Both the position numbers and the translations under genes were made by a program. DNA of 16,327 bases from an uncultured Paracoccaceae bacterium (GTDB taxonomy: Bacteria; Pseudomonadota; Alphaproteobacteria; Rhodobacterales; Rhodobacteraceae), in the NCBI GenBank assembly GCA_937132145.1, contig CAKZNY010000192.1, positions 1-16,327 on the forward strand, written 5' to 3'. Below the pieces are notes generated by a model. That model was not told the origin of the DNA. It did not search any database and worked only from the letters and a program-made list of their open reading frames with translations. Of the stretch, positions 8,421 to 15,948 are shown one piece after another (within the stretch, counting starts at the first letter, position 1; every line of letters begins with the position of its first letter).

Positions 8421-9430
8421 AGCACTTTCCCCTTGAATATACCCGTCGGCCTTATCAGCAACACCAGCACGAGGATCACGAAGGATACCGCGAATTTATA
8501 ATCGGTTGATAACAACTGCACCAGACTGTTTGGTTCCAGATTTTCGGGCAGCAGGTAGCGCAGGAATTTTTTGTAGGCGTAGGTGATCGTAACCTCGGAA
8601 AACGCCACCACGAATCCGCCAGCGATAGCCCCCAGCGGGTTGCCGATGCCCCCGACAATGGCCGCCGCAAAAATTGGCAACAGCAGTTGGAAATAGGTGA
8701 ACGGCTTAAAGCTTTTGTCCAACCCGTAAAGCGTTCCGGCAATCGTCGCCAAGGCCGCCGCGATGATCCATGTGATCATCACCACGCGTTCAGGCGAAAT
8801 GCCGGACAGCAATGCCAGATCCTCGTTATCCGAGAACGCGCGCATTGATTTTCCCGTGCGGGTCCGCTGCAAGAACCAGAACAGCGCGATCACCACGATG
8901 ATGGCTATACCCAGTGTCAGGGCTTGTGAAACCTTGATCGTCAGCCCCTCGGCCATGCCGGTTGAGGCCTTGAAATCACGGGCTTTCATGATGAACCGCT
9001 CGCCGTCGGCAAAGACCTGATCGTTCGGGCCGATGATAAACCGCACGATCCCGTTCATCACGAACATCACCCCGACAGAGGCCATCACGAAGACAACTGG
9101 TGGGGATTTTTGTTTTCGGTAGAACTTGTAAACCAGCCGGTCCGTGGCCAGCAGCAATCCGATGGTTGCCAGAATGCCGAACGGCAATGCCAGCAGGGCC
9201 GTGGGCAGCGGGTGGATGGAAATGCCCATCGACTGGAACCACCAAGTCACCAGAATAACCACCATCGTGCCGAACGCCATCGTGTCACCATGCGCGAAAT
9301 TAGAGAACCGCAGGATGCCGAAAACCAGCGTAACCCCAAGCGCCCCAAGCGCAAGTTGTGCGCCGTAAGCGGTGGCGGGCACCAGAACGAAGTTTGAAAA
9401 CAGGATAATTGCGTTAAGAAGATCTTCCAT
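8417..9430 (-). CDS. livH: Branched-chain amino acid-type ABC transporter permease LivH
   Basis: LivH pairs with LivM to form the membrane channel of the importer. The 337-residue protein has about eight membrane segments. Visible are the N-terminal GALGVTLVFGILRFSNFAHG core of the family (shown here by LRFSNFAHGD), RTRTGKSMRAFSDNEDLALLSGI, which is the conserved cytoplasmic loop with the alanine-serine/asparagine pattern, and IFAAAIVGGIGNPLGAI. The C-terminal LLIRPTGIFKGK is also typical. Its ATG at 9430 follows the livF stop after only three bases, and its own stop overlaps livM by ATGA. The gene therefore belongs to one tight transporter operon. Confidence 0.94.
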   Translation of the reverse strand: MEDLLNAIILFSNFVLVPATAYGAQLALGALGVTLVFGILRFSNFAHGDTMAFGTMVVILVTWWFQSMGISIHPLPTALLALPFGILATIGLLLATDRLVYKFYRKQKSPPVVFVMASVGVMFVMNGIVRFIIGPNDQVFADGERFIMKARDFKASTGMAEGLTIKVSQALTLGIAIIVVIALFWFLQRTRTGKSMRAFSDNEDLALLSGISPERVVMITWIIAAALATIAGTLYGLDKSFKPFTYFQLLLPIFAAAIVGGIGNPLGAIAGGFVVAFSEVTITYAYKKFLRYLLPENLEPNSLVQLLSTDYKFAVSFVILVLVLLIRPTGIFKGKVL

Positions 9431-9433
9431 TTA

Positions 9434-10138
9434 TTAGCCCCCCAAGAAAGATTTGCGGACTTCGGGGTTCGCCAAAAGCGCCTCGCCGGTGTCTGTGAAA
9501 CGGTTGCGACCCTGCACCAGAACGTAGCCCTTATCGGCAATGTTCAGGGCTTGGCGGGCGTTTTGCTCGACCATCAGGACGGCGACGCCACTGCGGGCCA
9601 CTTCGATGATACGGTCGAGCAGCTCGTCCATCACGATAGGCGAAACCCCCGCGGTGGGTTCGTCCAGCATCAAAACCTTGGGCTGGGTCATCAGCGCACG
9701 GCCAACGGCGACTTGCTGGCGCTGACCGCCCGAAAGCTCGCCCGCGGGCTGGTTGCGTTTTTCTTTGAGGATGGGGAAGAGGTCAAACACCTGCGCCATC
9801 GTATCGGAGAAATTATCGGTGCGGATATAGGCGCCCATCTCAAGGTTTTCCTGCACCGTCAAGCTGGTGAACACGTTGTTATTTTGCGGCACAAACCCCA
9901 TGCCGGCCCGCACGCGGTCCTGCGGGCTGAGGTCTGAAATATCCTTTCCGTCCAGCATTATGCGGCCCTTGTGGATGTCGAGCATTCCGAAAATCGCCTT
10001 CATCGCCGTGGATTTTCCGGCACCATTGGGGCCAACAATCACCGCGATCTCGCCTTTGTCGACCGCGATGGTGCAGTCGTGCAAAATGTCCACGCCGCCG
10101 TATCCGCCAGTCATGTTCTCGCCACTCAGGAAACTCAT
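9434..10138 (-). CDS. livF: ABC transporter ATP-binding protein LivF
   Basis: LivF is one of the two ATPases that power a HAAT importer at the inner face of the membrane. The protein has 234 residues, the usual length. Visible are Walker A GPNGAGKS (36-43), the Q-loop in FVPQNNNVF (about Gln85), the signature LSGGQ (135-139), Walker B VLMLDEP (Asp159-Glu160), and the switch region MVEQNA, where glutamine replaces the usual histidine, as is normal for LivF. The ATG overlaps the livG stop by ATGA. It sits between livG and livH on the minus strand and is clearly co-transcribed with them. Confidence 0.95.
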   Translation of the reverse strand: MSFLSGENMTGGYGGVDILHDCTIAVDKGEIAVIVGPNGAGKSTAMKAIFGMLDIHKGRIMLDGKDISDLSPQDRVRAGMGFVPQNNNVFTSLTVQENLEMGAYIRTDNFSDTMAQVFDLFPILKEKRNQPAGELSGGQRQQVAVGRALMTQPKVLMLDEPTAGVSPIVMDELLDRIIEVARSGVAVLMVEQNARQALNIADKGYVLVQGRNRFTDTGEALLANPEVRKSFLGG

Positions 10139-10923
10139 TTCGCGTTCTCTTTCATGGTTTTATTTTTCAAGCCGGTGCCAAGATACGCTTCGATCACCAT
10201 CTCGTTGTTTTTCACCTCGTCCACGGTGCCTTGCGCCAGAACCTGCCCCTCGGCCATGCAAATCACGGGATCACATAAGCGGCCAATGAAATCCATGTCG
10301 TGTTCGATCATGCAAAACGTATAGCCGCGTTCCTTGTTCAGGCGCAGGATCGCATCGCCAATGGTGTTTAGCAGCGTGCGGTTTACGCCCGCGCCGACCT
10401 CGTCCAGAAATACAACTTTCGCGTCGACCATCATGGTGCGCCCCAGTTCCAGCAGCTTTTTCTGTCCGCCCGAGAGGTTACCCGCCAGCTCGTCCGCGAC
10501 CTGAGAGATTTCAAGAAATTCAATGACTTCATCCGCCCTGCGCTTTATTTCAGCGTCCTGCGCGCGAACATCGGCGGTTTTGAACCACGCGTTCCACAGG
10601 GTCTCGCCGGATTGATCGCCGGGAACCATCATCAGGTTCTCGCGTACTGTCAGGGTCGAGAATTCATGTGCGATCTGGAAGGTCCGCAGCAACCCTTTGC
10701 CAAATAATTCGTGCGGAGACAGGCCGGTGATGTCCTCTCCGTCCAGATATATCTTGCCCGAAGTCGGCTTGTAATGACCGGCAACAACGTTGAATAACGT
10801 GGTTTTGCCAGCACCATTTGGTCCGATCAATCCGGTGATTGAGCCTTTTGCGATTTCAATGCTGGTCCCGTTGACCGCCTTGATCCCGCCAAAATGCATA
10901 TGCAGGTTTTCAACCTTGATCAT
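10135..10923 (-). CDS. livG: ABC transporter ATP-binding protein LivG
   Basis: LivG is the second ATPase of the importer. From the ATG at 10923 it has 262 residues. Visible are Walker A GPNGAGKT (34-41), the Q-loop in TFQIAHEF, the signature LSGGQ (150-154), Walker B VVFLDE (Asp174-Glu175) and the switch histidine in IEHDMDF (His208). The residue after the catalytic glutamate is valine (DEVGAGVN) where most family members have proline. I chose the ATG because AGGAG lies nine bases before it; an in-frame GTG at 10929 is only four bases from that site. The C-terminal tail is rich in lysine and asparagine. The gene follows the binding-protein gene after a 71-base gap with a terminator-like hairpin. 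Confidence 0.94.
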   Translation of the reverse strand: MIKVENLHMHFGGIKAVNGTSIEIAKGSITGLIGPNGAGKTTLFNVVAGHYKPTSGKIYLDGEDITGLSPHELFGKGLLRTFQIAHEFSTLTVRENLMMVPGDQSGETLWNAWFKTADVRAQDAEIKRRADEVIEFLEISQVADELAGNLSGGQKKLLELGRTMMVDAKVVFLDEVGAGVNRTLLNTIGDAILRLNKERGYTFCMIEHDMDFIGRLCDPVICMAEGQVLAQGTVDEVKNNEMVIEAYLGTGLKNKTMKENAK

Positions 10924-10943
10924 ATCCACTGTCTCCTAAATGC

Positions 10944-10973
10944 AAAAGGCAGCCCGAAATACATCGGGCTGCC
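10944..10973 (-). terminator. Terminator-like hairpin between the binding-protein gene and livG
   Basis: Bases 10948-10957 (GGCAGCCCGA) and 10964-10973 (TCGGGCTGCC) pair perfectly over ten base pairs with a six-base loop. On the minus strand the stem is followed by TTTT, a short U-run. On the plus strand it is followed by CTGTTTT, so it could work weakly both ways. Because livG-livF-livH-livM lie beyond it with no clear new promoter, partial read-through is the likely mode. That would give much more binding protein than transporter. Confidence 0.7.
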
Positions 10974-10994
10974 CTGTTTTATCTTAAAAACCGA

Positions 10995-12185
10995 TTAACG
11001 GTAGCGCTGTGTTACGAACGCGCCGTCGATGATTTCGTACTCTTGATAAGAACCGGCAGCCTCGCCCGGGCCAATCAGTTCTACGCCGGAGGCGCCTTCA
11101 TAGTTCACTTCGCCGCCGTCTGCCAGAATTTGCAGAGCTTTGGCAAGCTCACCCGGAAGGATGATTTCACCCGGAGCATTGGCAACATTCATAATGTTTG
11201 CCGCAATGCTTGCACGATCAGCAGAACCACCAGCCTGAATGGCCAGCGCGATCAGTGCCGCCGCGTCATAGCTTTCAGCTACGAACGGGCCGGTTGGGTT
11301 GCCAACAACGCCGGCCAACATTTCGATCAGCATAGCGGTGCCGTCGCTGTCAGAGCCAGGCTGTGTGCCGATAGAGCCGTTCAGGTCAGGGCCGATGGCT
11401 TCGATCAGAGATTCGGATTTCATGCCGTCGCCCATCAAGAATGTCTCGAATGCACCGGTATCAAGTGCTGCCTGAATGATGCCTTTACCACCTTGGTCAG
11501 CATACCCGAAAACTGCGAGCAATTCACCACCGGCAGATGCCAGTGCGCCAACTTCAGCAGAGTAATCCGCTTTGCCGTCTTCATGGGCTGCCGAAATAGT
11601 GATCGTGCCGCCTAGTGCTTTGAAGGATGCTTCAAACGCGTCGGCCAAACCTTTGCCGTAGTCGTTGTTTGTGTATGTCACCGCAACTTCGGTGATGCCT
11701 TTGTCCATAAGAACGTCAGCCATAACCGCACCCTGACGGGCATCGGATGGGGCTGTACGGAAGAACAGGCCGTTGTCGTCGATTGTCGACAGACCAGGGG
11801 ATGTCGCGGAAGGCGATACCATTACAACGCCGTTAGGCACCGCAACGTTCGACACAATCGCGCCAGTCACACCGGAACAATCGGCGCCAACGATGGCGAC
11901 AACATTGTCAGCGGTGATCTGTTTCTCGGCAACAGCCGTAGCCGCCGCAGAATCGATACATGTGGAATCGCCAATGATTACGTTGATCATCCTGCCACCG
12001 AGCAGAAGACCGGAGGCGTTAACCTCGGCAAAAGCGAATTCGGAGGCCGGACCCATGTCCGCAACAAGCGATTCAATCGGGCCAGTGTAGCCCAGAATGA
12101 TCCCGATATTAATTTCGTGAGCGGCGGAAAACGCCGATGTAGCGATCAGCGTAGATGCCGCCGTCGCAAGAAGTAGTTTTCTCAT
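10995..12185 (-). CDS. Branched-chain amino acid-type ABC transporter substrate-binding protein
   Basis: This is a periplasmic type I binding protein of the LivJ/LivK family, 396 residues. The N-terminus MRKLLLATAASTLIATSAFS is a clear signal peptide with cleavage expected near residue 21-22. The mature protein begins with EINIGIILGYTGPIE and shows GDSTCID and GADCSG, so Cys76 and Cys103 could form a disulfide. It also shows VAVTYTNNDYGKG and ESYDAA segments typical of the family. The frame is open to an ATG at 12260, but the ATG at 12185 has GGGAG upstream and starts the signal peptide, so it is preferred. The ligand cannot be read from sequence; branched-chain amino acids, other amino acids, amides or aromatic acids are all possible. 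It is first in the liv operon. Confidence 0.93.
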   Translation of the reverse strand: MRKLLLATAASTLIATSAFSAAHEINIGIILGYTGPIESLVADMGPASEFAFAEVNASGLLLGGRMINVIIGDSTCIDSAAATAVAEKQITADNVVAIVGADCSGVTGAIVSNVAVPNGVVMVSPSATSPGLSTIDDNGLFFRTAPSDARQGAVMADVLMDKGITEVAVTYTNNDYGKGLADAFEASFKALGGTITISAAHEDGKADYSAEVGALASAGGELLAVFGYADQGGKGIIQAALDTGAFETFLMGDGMKSESLIEAIGPDLNGSIGTQPGSDSDGTAMLIEMLAGVVGNPTGPFVAESYDAAALIALAIQAGGSADRASIAANIMNVANAPGEIILPGELAKALQILADGGEVNYEGASGVELIGPGEAAGSYQEYEIIDGAFVTQRYR

Positions 12186-12205
12186 TATAGTCTCCCTAGT
12201 TGTGT

Positions 12206-12223
12206 GGATGACATTCGTCATTC
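12206..12223 (-). promoter_or_regulatory. Small hairpin in the leader of the binding-protein gene
   Basis: ATGAC at 12208-12212 pairs with GTCAT at 12217-12221 around a four-base loop, with a G-U and a G-C pair extending the stem. It lies about 20 bases before the translation start, inside the predicted leader. It could stabilise the messenger or influence ribosome loading, or be chance. Confidence 0.3.
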
Positions 12224-12263
12224 CGGCGAGTATTGCACGACATTGAAGCGTGTTATGCAACAG

Positions 12264-12292
12264 CTATAAGGTGTTAAATTGGGCTTAATCAA
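12264..12292 (-). promoter_or_regulatory. Candidate promoter of the liv operon
   Basis: On the minus strand TTGATT (12292-12287) and TTATAG (12269-12264) are separated by 17 bases. A start near 12257 would give a leader of about 72 bases before the binding-protein ATG at 12185. The region is AT-rich compared with the rest of the window, which supports a promoter. No operator could be assigned with confidence. Confidence 0.45.
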
Positions 12293-12392
12293 CAAATACC
12301 CGTTGTTTTCTTAACCCTATACACGCGATGCGGGTTTAAATTGTGACCAATGCTATTTGGTATCGATATGTTGGCATAAGACCGTCGCGCTT

Positions 12393-12417
12393 GACGCCGG
12401 AGTAGCTATGCGGCGTC
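12393..12417 (-). terminator. Hairpin after the MFS gene, without a U-run
   Basis: GACGCCG (12393-12399) pairs with CGGCGTC (12411-12417) around an eleven-base loop, just after the stop of the MFS gene at 12427. The sequence after it on the minus strand has no U-run, so it is at best a weak or Rho-assisted terminator or a 3'-end stabilising hairpin. The 241 bases between the MFS gene and the binding-protein gene otherwise hold the AT-rich promoter region described separately. Confidence 0.35.
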
Positions 12418-12426
12418 GTTCCGGCC

Positions 12427-13620
12427 TTAACGCCAGATTTTGCGCAGAAGTGCGGCGAAAACCACAAGGCTCCCCACACCGATCCCGCTAAGGGCTACTG
12501 TAAACCCGAGGTACTCGATCAACATGCCCACGGCCAACGCCCCTAGTGCAGTGCCGCCAACGGCAACCGTCATCCACAGGCTCATGACGCGACCACGGAT
12601 GTGGTCATCCAGTTGCATTTGCACGGCGGCCTGAAAGTTGATGCCGACAAGCGTGCTGGCAAACCCGATTACACCGATCAGTATAACCGCAACCGTCCAG
12701 CTTTCGTTCAAACCCAGCGCCAAGGTCATCGCGGCCCCGAGCAGGGTTGCGAACAACGCCCGTTTGGGGACATGGCCTTTCACTGGCGGCTTGGCCGTAA
12801 CCTGAATAATCGAGGCCACAATCGCGCCGACTCCGGCGGCCGCTGTGATAATACCCAATCCTGCGGCCCCGCGCGCGAACACCCCGTCTGCGATTATCGG
12901 CAGAACTTCGAGCGAGGCGCGAATGACCAGCGAGAATATTCCGGTGGTGATCATTGCGATGCGTATCAGGCGATCCGCGGCCACAAACGCGAAACCTTGG
13001 CGCATGGATTGCCAGAAAGGCAGGTGTTCAACCTGAACATTACGCTCGCGTGGCTTCAGGCGGGAAAGGATGATCAGGAACGGAATATACAGAATGCAAA
13101 CCACCACCAAGGTTATCGTCACGCCAAAACTCGCGATCAAGGCGCCTGCAATTGCGGGCCCCGTCAGGCGGCTTATATTGAAGTTCAACGCGCCAAGGGT
13201 AACGACCGAGGAAACCCGCTCCGCTCGCACCAACCGTGGCCCCAAGGTCAGACGGATGGGTTGGTAGGCGGAAAAGGCGGTACCAAGGAACAGGGCGTAT
13301 ATCGCCAAAAAACCGGGCGTCATGGCATCAAGCGCGACCACGCTAAACAAGAGTATGGCCAAACCTGCGATTGTGAACTGCACCGTCAACATAGCGGTCC
13401 GCAGTTCCACCCTGTCGGTGATTACGCCAAAGAACGGCCCCCCCAGCAACACAGGCGCATAGGCTAGAAAACTGACTAGCCCTACAAAACTGGCGGATTT
13501 GGTCAGCTCCCATGCCAACCAACCGATCACCAGCCGCATAATCCAGTTGGCGTTCATGCCAAAGACGTTGCCGATCATATATTGACGATACTGAGGGGAT
13601 TGGAGCGCGGACAGGTTCAT
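12427..13620 (-). CDS. Major facilitator superfamily transporter (MFS_3/EntS-like)
   Basis: This is a 397-residue membrane protein with about twelve hydrophobic helices. The start MNLSALQSPQYRQYMIGNV and the following WIMRLVIGWLAWELTKSASFVG match the MFS_3 group of drug or siderophore exporters (EntS-like), which run on the proton gradient. The conserved loop after helix 2 reads GGPFFGVITDRVELR, close to the MFS G-x3-D-R motif. A second cytoplasmic loop near residue 330 reads DDHIRGRVMSLW, typical of this group. The substrate is unknown and no siderophore genes are near. The ATG at 13620 follows AGGGATAGGGC, a plausible ribosome site. The gene diverges from the KefB-like gene across 131 AT-rich bases. 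Confidence 0.85.
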   Translation of the reverse strand: MNLSALQSPQYRQYMIGNVFGMNANWIMRLVIGWLAWELTKSASFVGLVSFLAYAPVLLGGPFFGVITDRVELRTAMLTVQFTIAGLAILLFSVVALDAMTPGFLAIYALFLGTAFSAYQPIRLTLGPRLVRAERVSSVVTLGALNFNISRLTGPAIAGALIASFGVTITLVVVCILYIPFLIILSRLKPRERNVQVEHLPFWQSMRQGFAFVAADRLIRIAMITTGIFSLVIRASLEVLPIIADGVFARGAAGLGIITAAAGVGAIVASIIQVTAKPPVKGHVPKRALFATLLGAAMTLALGLNESWTVAVILIGVIGFASTLVGINFQAAVQMQLDDHIRGRVMSLWMTVAVGGTALGALAVGMLIEYLGFTVALSGIGVGSLVVFAALLRKIWR

Positions 13621-13751
13621 GCCCTATCCCTATTCCCGTTTAACGGTCTTGGCCAGCAGCATTGTCTTTATTAAACTTGTCTAACCGAACGCCGCGACAT
13701 AAAAAGTAATGAACATACGAAATCTTGCAATTTGAAAAATGAGGAGCCCAG

Positions 13752-15458
13752 TTGGACACGCCGACAATTCTTATTGATGTGCTGGTTTTTCTGGTGGCCG
13801 CAGTGGTCATCGTTCCAGTTTTTCACCGCCTAAAAACCAGCGCCATTCTTGGCTACCTTGCCGCCGGAATGATAATCGGCCCGTACGGGTTTTCCCTGAT
13901 AGGCGATACAGACAGCGCCCACACGCTCGCGGAATTCGGTGTGGTCTTTCTGCTGTTTATGATCGGGTTGGAGCTGTCGCTGGAACGCCTGTTCCAAATG
14001 CGTAAATACGTATTCGGGTTGGGTTTTATGCAGGTCCTTGTCACCGGCATCGTCATCGCAACCATTGCAATCGCCGTTGGCGTGGATCCCAAAGCCGCTG
14101 TGATTATCGGCGGCGCGTTGGCACTTTCATCGACCGCATTCGTATTACAACTGCTTATCGACCGGGGCGAGCGGGCAACCAACTTCGGTTACGCCACTTT
14201 CGCAATTCTACTGATGCAGGACCTCGCCGTGGTGCCTTTGCTGATCATGGTGACGACCTTGTCCCAAGAAGGCACATCGTTCATTGTCGCTTTCGGCTTG
14301 TCGATGTTGCAAGCGGTTGTGGCACTTGTGGTCACGATCTGGGTGGGACGGTTGTTGTTCAAACCTGTGTTCCACCTGATATCCGCCGCGCGTAGTTCGG
14401 AGCTTTTTGTCGCGATGACGTTGCTATCGGTGCTTGGCATGGGGTGGCTGCTGTCCCTGACGGGGCTGTCCATGGCGCTCGGGGCGTTTCTGGCGGGGTT
14501 GTTGCTGGGCGAAACCCAATACCGCCACCAGATCGAGGCCGATGTTAAACCGTTCCGCGGCCTGCTGCTCGGTCTGTTTTTCATGACCATTGGCATGAGC
14601 ATTAACATTACGTTCATATTTGAAAATGCAGGCGTAATCCTGTTGCTGACTTTTGCCGTTATAGTCGGGAAAACCCTGATTACCGGATTGTTGTGCCGCC
14701 TGTTTTCCATTCCGTCGTCAACGGCCATAAAGGCTGGATTAACGTTGGCGCAAGGCGGGGAATTCGGATTTGTCCTGTTCGGTGCGGCGGGTGCGTTGGG
14801 ATTGGTTCCATTCAGCCTCGTTCAGATATTTTTGGCGGTGATCGCGATAAGCATGGCCGTGACACCGGGTCTCGTGCTGCTTGGTGACCGCCTGTCAAAG
14901 TTTTTCGAGGGTCGCGAGGATACTTCGGATAGCGCAATGGAACCGCATGTATCGAATTCTGAAAACCATGTTTTGATCGCCGGTTTCGGGCGCGTCGGCC
15001 AAACTATTTCCAAAGTATTAATGGATGGTGGAATCCCCTACATCGCTATCGACTCCGACCACAAACGCGTCGCGAAATGCCGCGCCATGGATATGCCCGT
15101 GTATTACGGTAACGCTTACCAGCTTTCGGTTCTTGAAGCGGCTGGTGCAAGGCATGCCGCGGCGATTGTGGTGACGCTCGATCAAACCGCCGCAACAATA
15201 CGAATCGTTTCGGAATTGCGTAAAAGCTGTCCGGACCTGAAGATCTTTGTGCGAGCGCGGGATATGAAGCACCTCGCCGCGCTGAAAACCGAAGGTGCTA
15301 CGGCCACGGTTCCCGAAACAGCCGAGGCAAGCCTGCAACTCGGGGCGATTGTGATGAACGATCTGGGCATAAGCGAGGACTTATCCGCGAGCATTGTGCA
15401 GGCGTACCGTGACAACGATTACGAGCTGCTTGAAGACATCGTTGGGCAAAGTCGCTAG
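13752..15458 (+). CDS. KefB-type monovalent cation:proton antiporter with TrkA-N domain
   Basis: This 568-residue protein belongs to the CPA2 family. A membrane domain of about twelve helices (1-385) holds ILGYLAAGMIIGPYGF, EFGVVFLLFMIGLELS, SSTAFVLQLL, LMQDLAVVPLL (the ion-binding aspartate is in MQDLA) and AFLAGLLLGETQYRHQIE. It is joined to a TrkA-N/RCK domain (about 403-520) with the NAD-binding motif HVLIAGFGRVGQ and an acidic residue after the second strand in YIAIDSD. This is the layout of KefB/KefC, potassium efflux systems gated by nucleotides or glutathione adducts. The start is TTG at 13752, five bases after a perfect GAGGAG; no ATG gives a full first helix. No kefF/kefG-like partner gene is present in the window, so regulation by glutathione adducts is unproven. 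Confidence 0.9.
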   Translation: MDTPTILIDVLVFLVAAVVIVPVFHRLKTSAILGYLAAGMIIGPYGFSLIGDTDSAHTLAEFGVVFLLFMIGLELSLERLFQMRKYVFGLGFMQVLVTGIVIATIAIAVGVDPKAAVIIGGALALSSTAFVLQLLIDRGERATNFGYATFAILLMQDLAVVPLLIMVTTLSQEGTSFIVAFGLSMLQAVVALVVTIWVGRLLFKPVFHLISAARSSELFVAMTLLSVLGMGWLLSLTGLSMALGAFLAGLLLGETQYRHQIEADVKPFRGLLLGLFFMTIGMSINITFIFENAGVILLLTFAVIVGKTLITGLLCRLFSIPSSTAIKAGLTLAQGGEFGFVLFGAAGALGLVPFSLVQIFLAVIAISMAVTPGLVLLGDRLSKFFEGREDTSDSAMEPHVSNSENHVLIAGFGRVGQTISKVLMDGGIPYIAIDSDHKRVAKCRAMDMPVYYGNAYQLSVLEAAGARHAAAIVVTLDQTAATIRIVSELRKSCPDLKIFVRARDMKHLAALKTEGATATVPETAEASLQLGAIVMNDLGISEDLSASIVQAYRDNDYELLEDIVGQSR

Positions 15459-15497
15459 CCATGCGCACCGTGCATAACGGGACTACCTAACTGTGCG

Positions 15498-15525
15498 TTG
15501 TTGTATTCGTGGCGAGGTTTATATC
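15498..15525 (+). promoter_or_regulatory. Candidate stress-type promoter of the DUF1127 gene
   Basis: TTGTTG at 15498-15503 and TATATC at 15520-15525 are 16 bases apart, and a start near 15532 would give a leader of about 50 bases. DUF1127 genes with following hairpins in Rhodobacter sphaeroides are driven by heat-shock sigma factors RpoHI and RpoHII, whose sites also carry a TTG at -35 and an AT-rich -10. The match here is compatible with that but also with the housekeeping sigma factor. Confidence 0.4.
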
Positions 15526-15581
15526 TCTGGTATCGAAACAACACGGCCTACAAGGGCCGCCCGCACATAAGGAAATATATC

Positions 15582-15791
15582 ATGGCATATGCAATCGCAA
15601 ACACATCGACCGTGTCCTTTCTGGACCGCGCCGCTGCATTTTTCACAAAGCATCGCGAGGCACACGCCAAGCACAGCCTGTACGTGAGAACAATGAACGA
15701 GCTGAAGGCCCTGTCCACACGTGAGCTGAACGACCTTGGTCTTTCCCGCTCCAGCCTGCACGACACGGCTTATACAGCTGTTTATGGCTAA
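15582..15791 (+). CDS. DUF1127 small basic protein, CcaF1-like
   Basis: This is a 69-residue protein with the DUF1127 core at about residues 36-64. It contains ELKALSTRELNDLGLSRS, the arginine- and leucine-rich pattern that defines the family. The N-terminal half (15-35) is helical and charged. In Rhodobacter sphaeroides the 71-residue DUF1127 protein CcaF1 binds RNA and its messenger carries the CcsR small RNAs in its 3' part; here two CCCUCCC-loop hairpins begin 13 bases after the stop. The start ATG at 15582 has TAAGGAA eight bases upstream. An in-frame start at 15498 would add 28 residues and overlap the predicted promoter, so it is rejected. Membership of the family is clear; RNA binding is inferred from the homologue. 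Confidence 0.9.
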   Translation: MAYAIANTSTVSFLDRAAAFFTKHREAHAKHSLYVRTMNELKALSTRELNDLGLSRSSLHDTAYTAVYG

Positions 15792-15804
15792 TACCGAGAT
15801 GCCC

Positions 15805-15824
15805 GAGTGACCCCTCCCTCACTC
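15805..15824 (+). ncRNA. First anti-Shine-Dalgarno hairpin (CcsR/cuckoo-like)
   Basis: GAGTGA (15805-15810) pairs with TCACTC (15819-15824), leaving the eight-base loop CCCCTCCC (15811-15818). The loop is complementary to purine-rich Shine-Dalgarno sequences and resembles the CCUCCUCCC loop motif of the Rhodobacter sphaeroides CcsR RNAs. It lies 13 bases after the DUF1127 stop and ten bases before the second hairpin. The linker TGGATAAAAG between them is AU-rich, as expected for an RNase E processing site. Confidence 0.7.
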
Positions 15825-15834
15825 TGGATAAAAG

Positions 15835-15875
15835 ATGGCGATGCTGGACCCTCCCTCCGGCGTCGCCATTTTTTT
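15835..15875 (+). terminator. Second CCCUCCC-loop hairpin, intrinsic terminator of the DUF1127 transcript
   Basis: Bases 15835-15847 pair with 15857-15869 over 13 base pairs, two of them G-U, leaving the loop ACCCTCCCT (15848-15856). The stem runs straight into seven T residues (15869-15875). This is the strongest intrinsic terminator in the window. Its loop repeats the pyrimidine motif of the first hairpin, so it probably serves as both the terminator and the second half of a two-hairpin small RNA. Confidence 0.88.
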
Positions 15876-15895
15876 ATGCGCTAAAGGCACACTCC

Positions 15896-15948
15896 CGCCC
15901 GTCAGGGTCGTCGATTTGCACGCAAATCGAAACCCCTCCCGTTGGGCG
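15896..15948. repeat. Extended intergenic palindrome
   Basis: The centre, 15911-15930, is a perfect palindrome with eight-base arms TCGATTTG and CAAATCGA around CACG. Outside it AGGG pairs with CCCT, and CGCCC (15896-15900) pairs with GGGCG (15944-15948), with small bulges. The right arm contains ACCCCTCCC (15932-15940), the same nine bases as the first DUF1127-linked loop with its flanking A. No T-run follows, so it is not a standard terminator. A second short palindrome, GCGAGGCCTCGC, overlaps its end at 15946-15957. Confidence 0.5.

Noticed and set aside
12601..13467. 288-residue plus-strand frame
   Set aside because: It is antisense to the MFS transporter, very rich in Gln, Arg and Gly, with no domain pattern. 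The MFS frame has twelve helices and family motifs.
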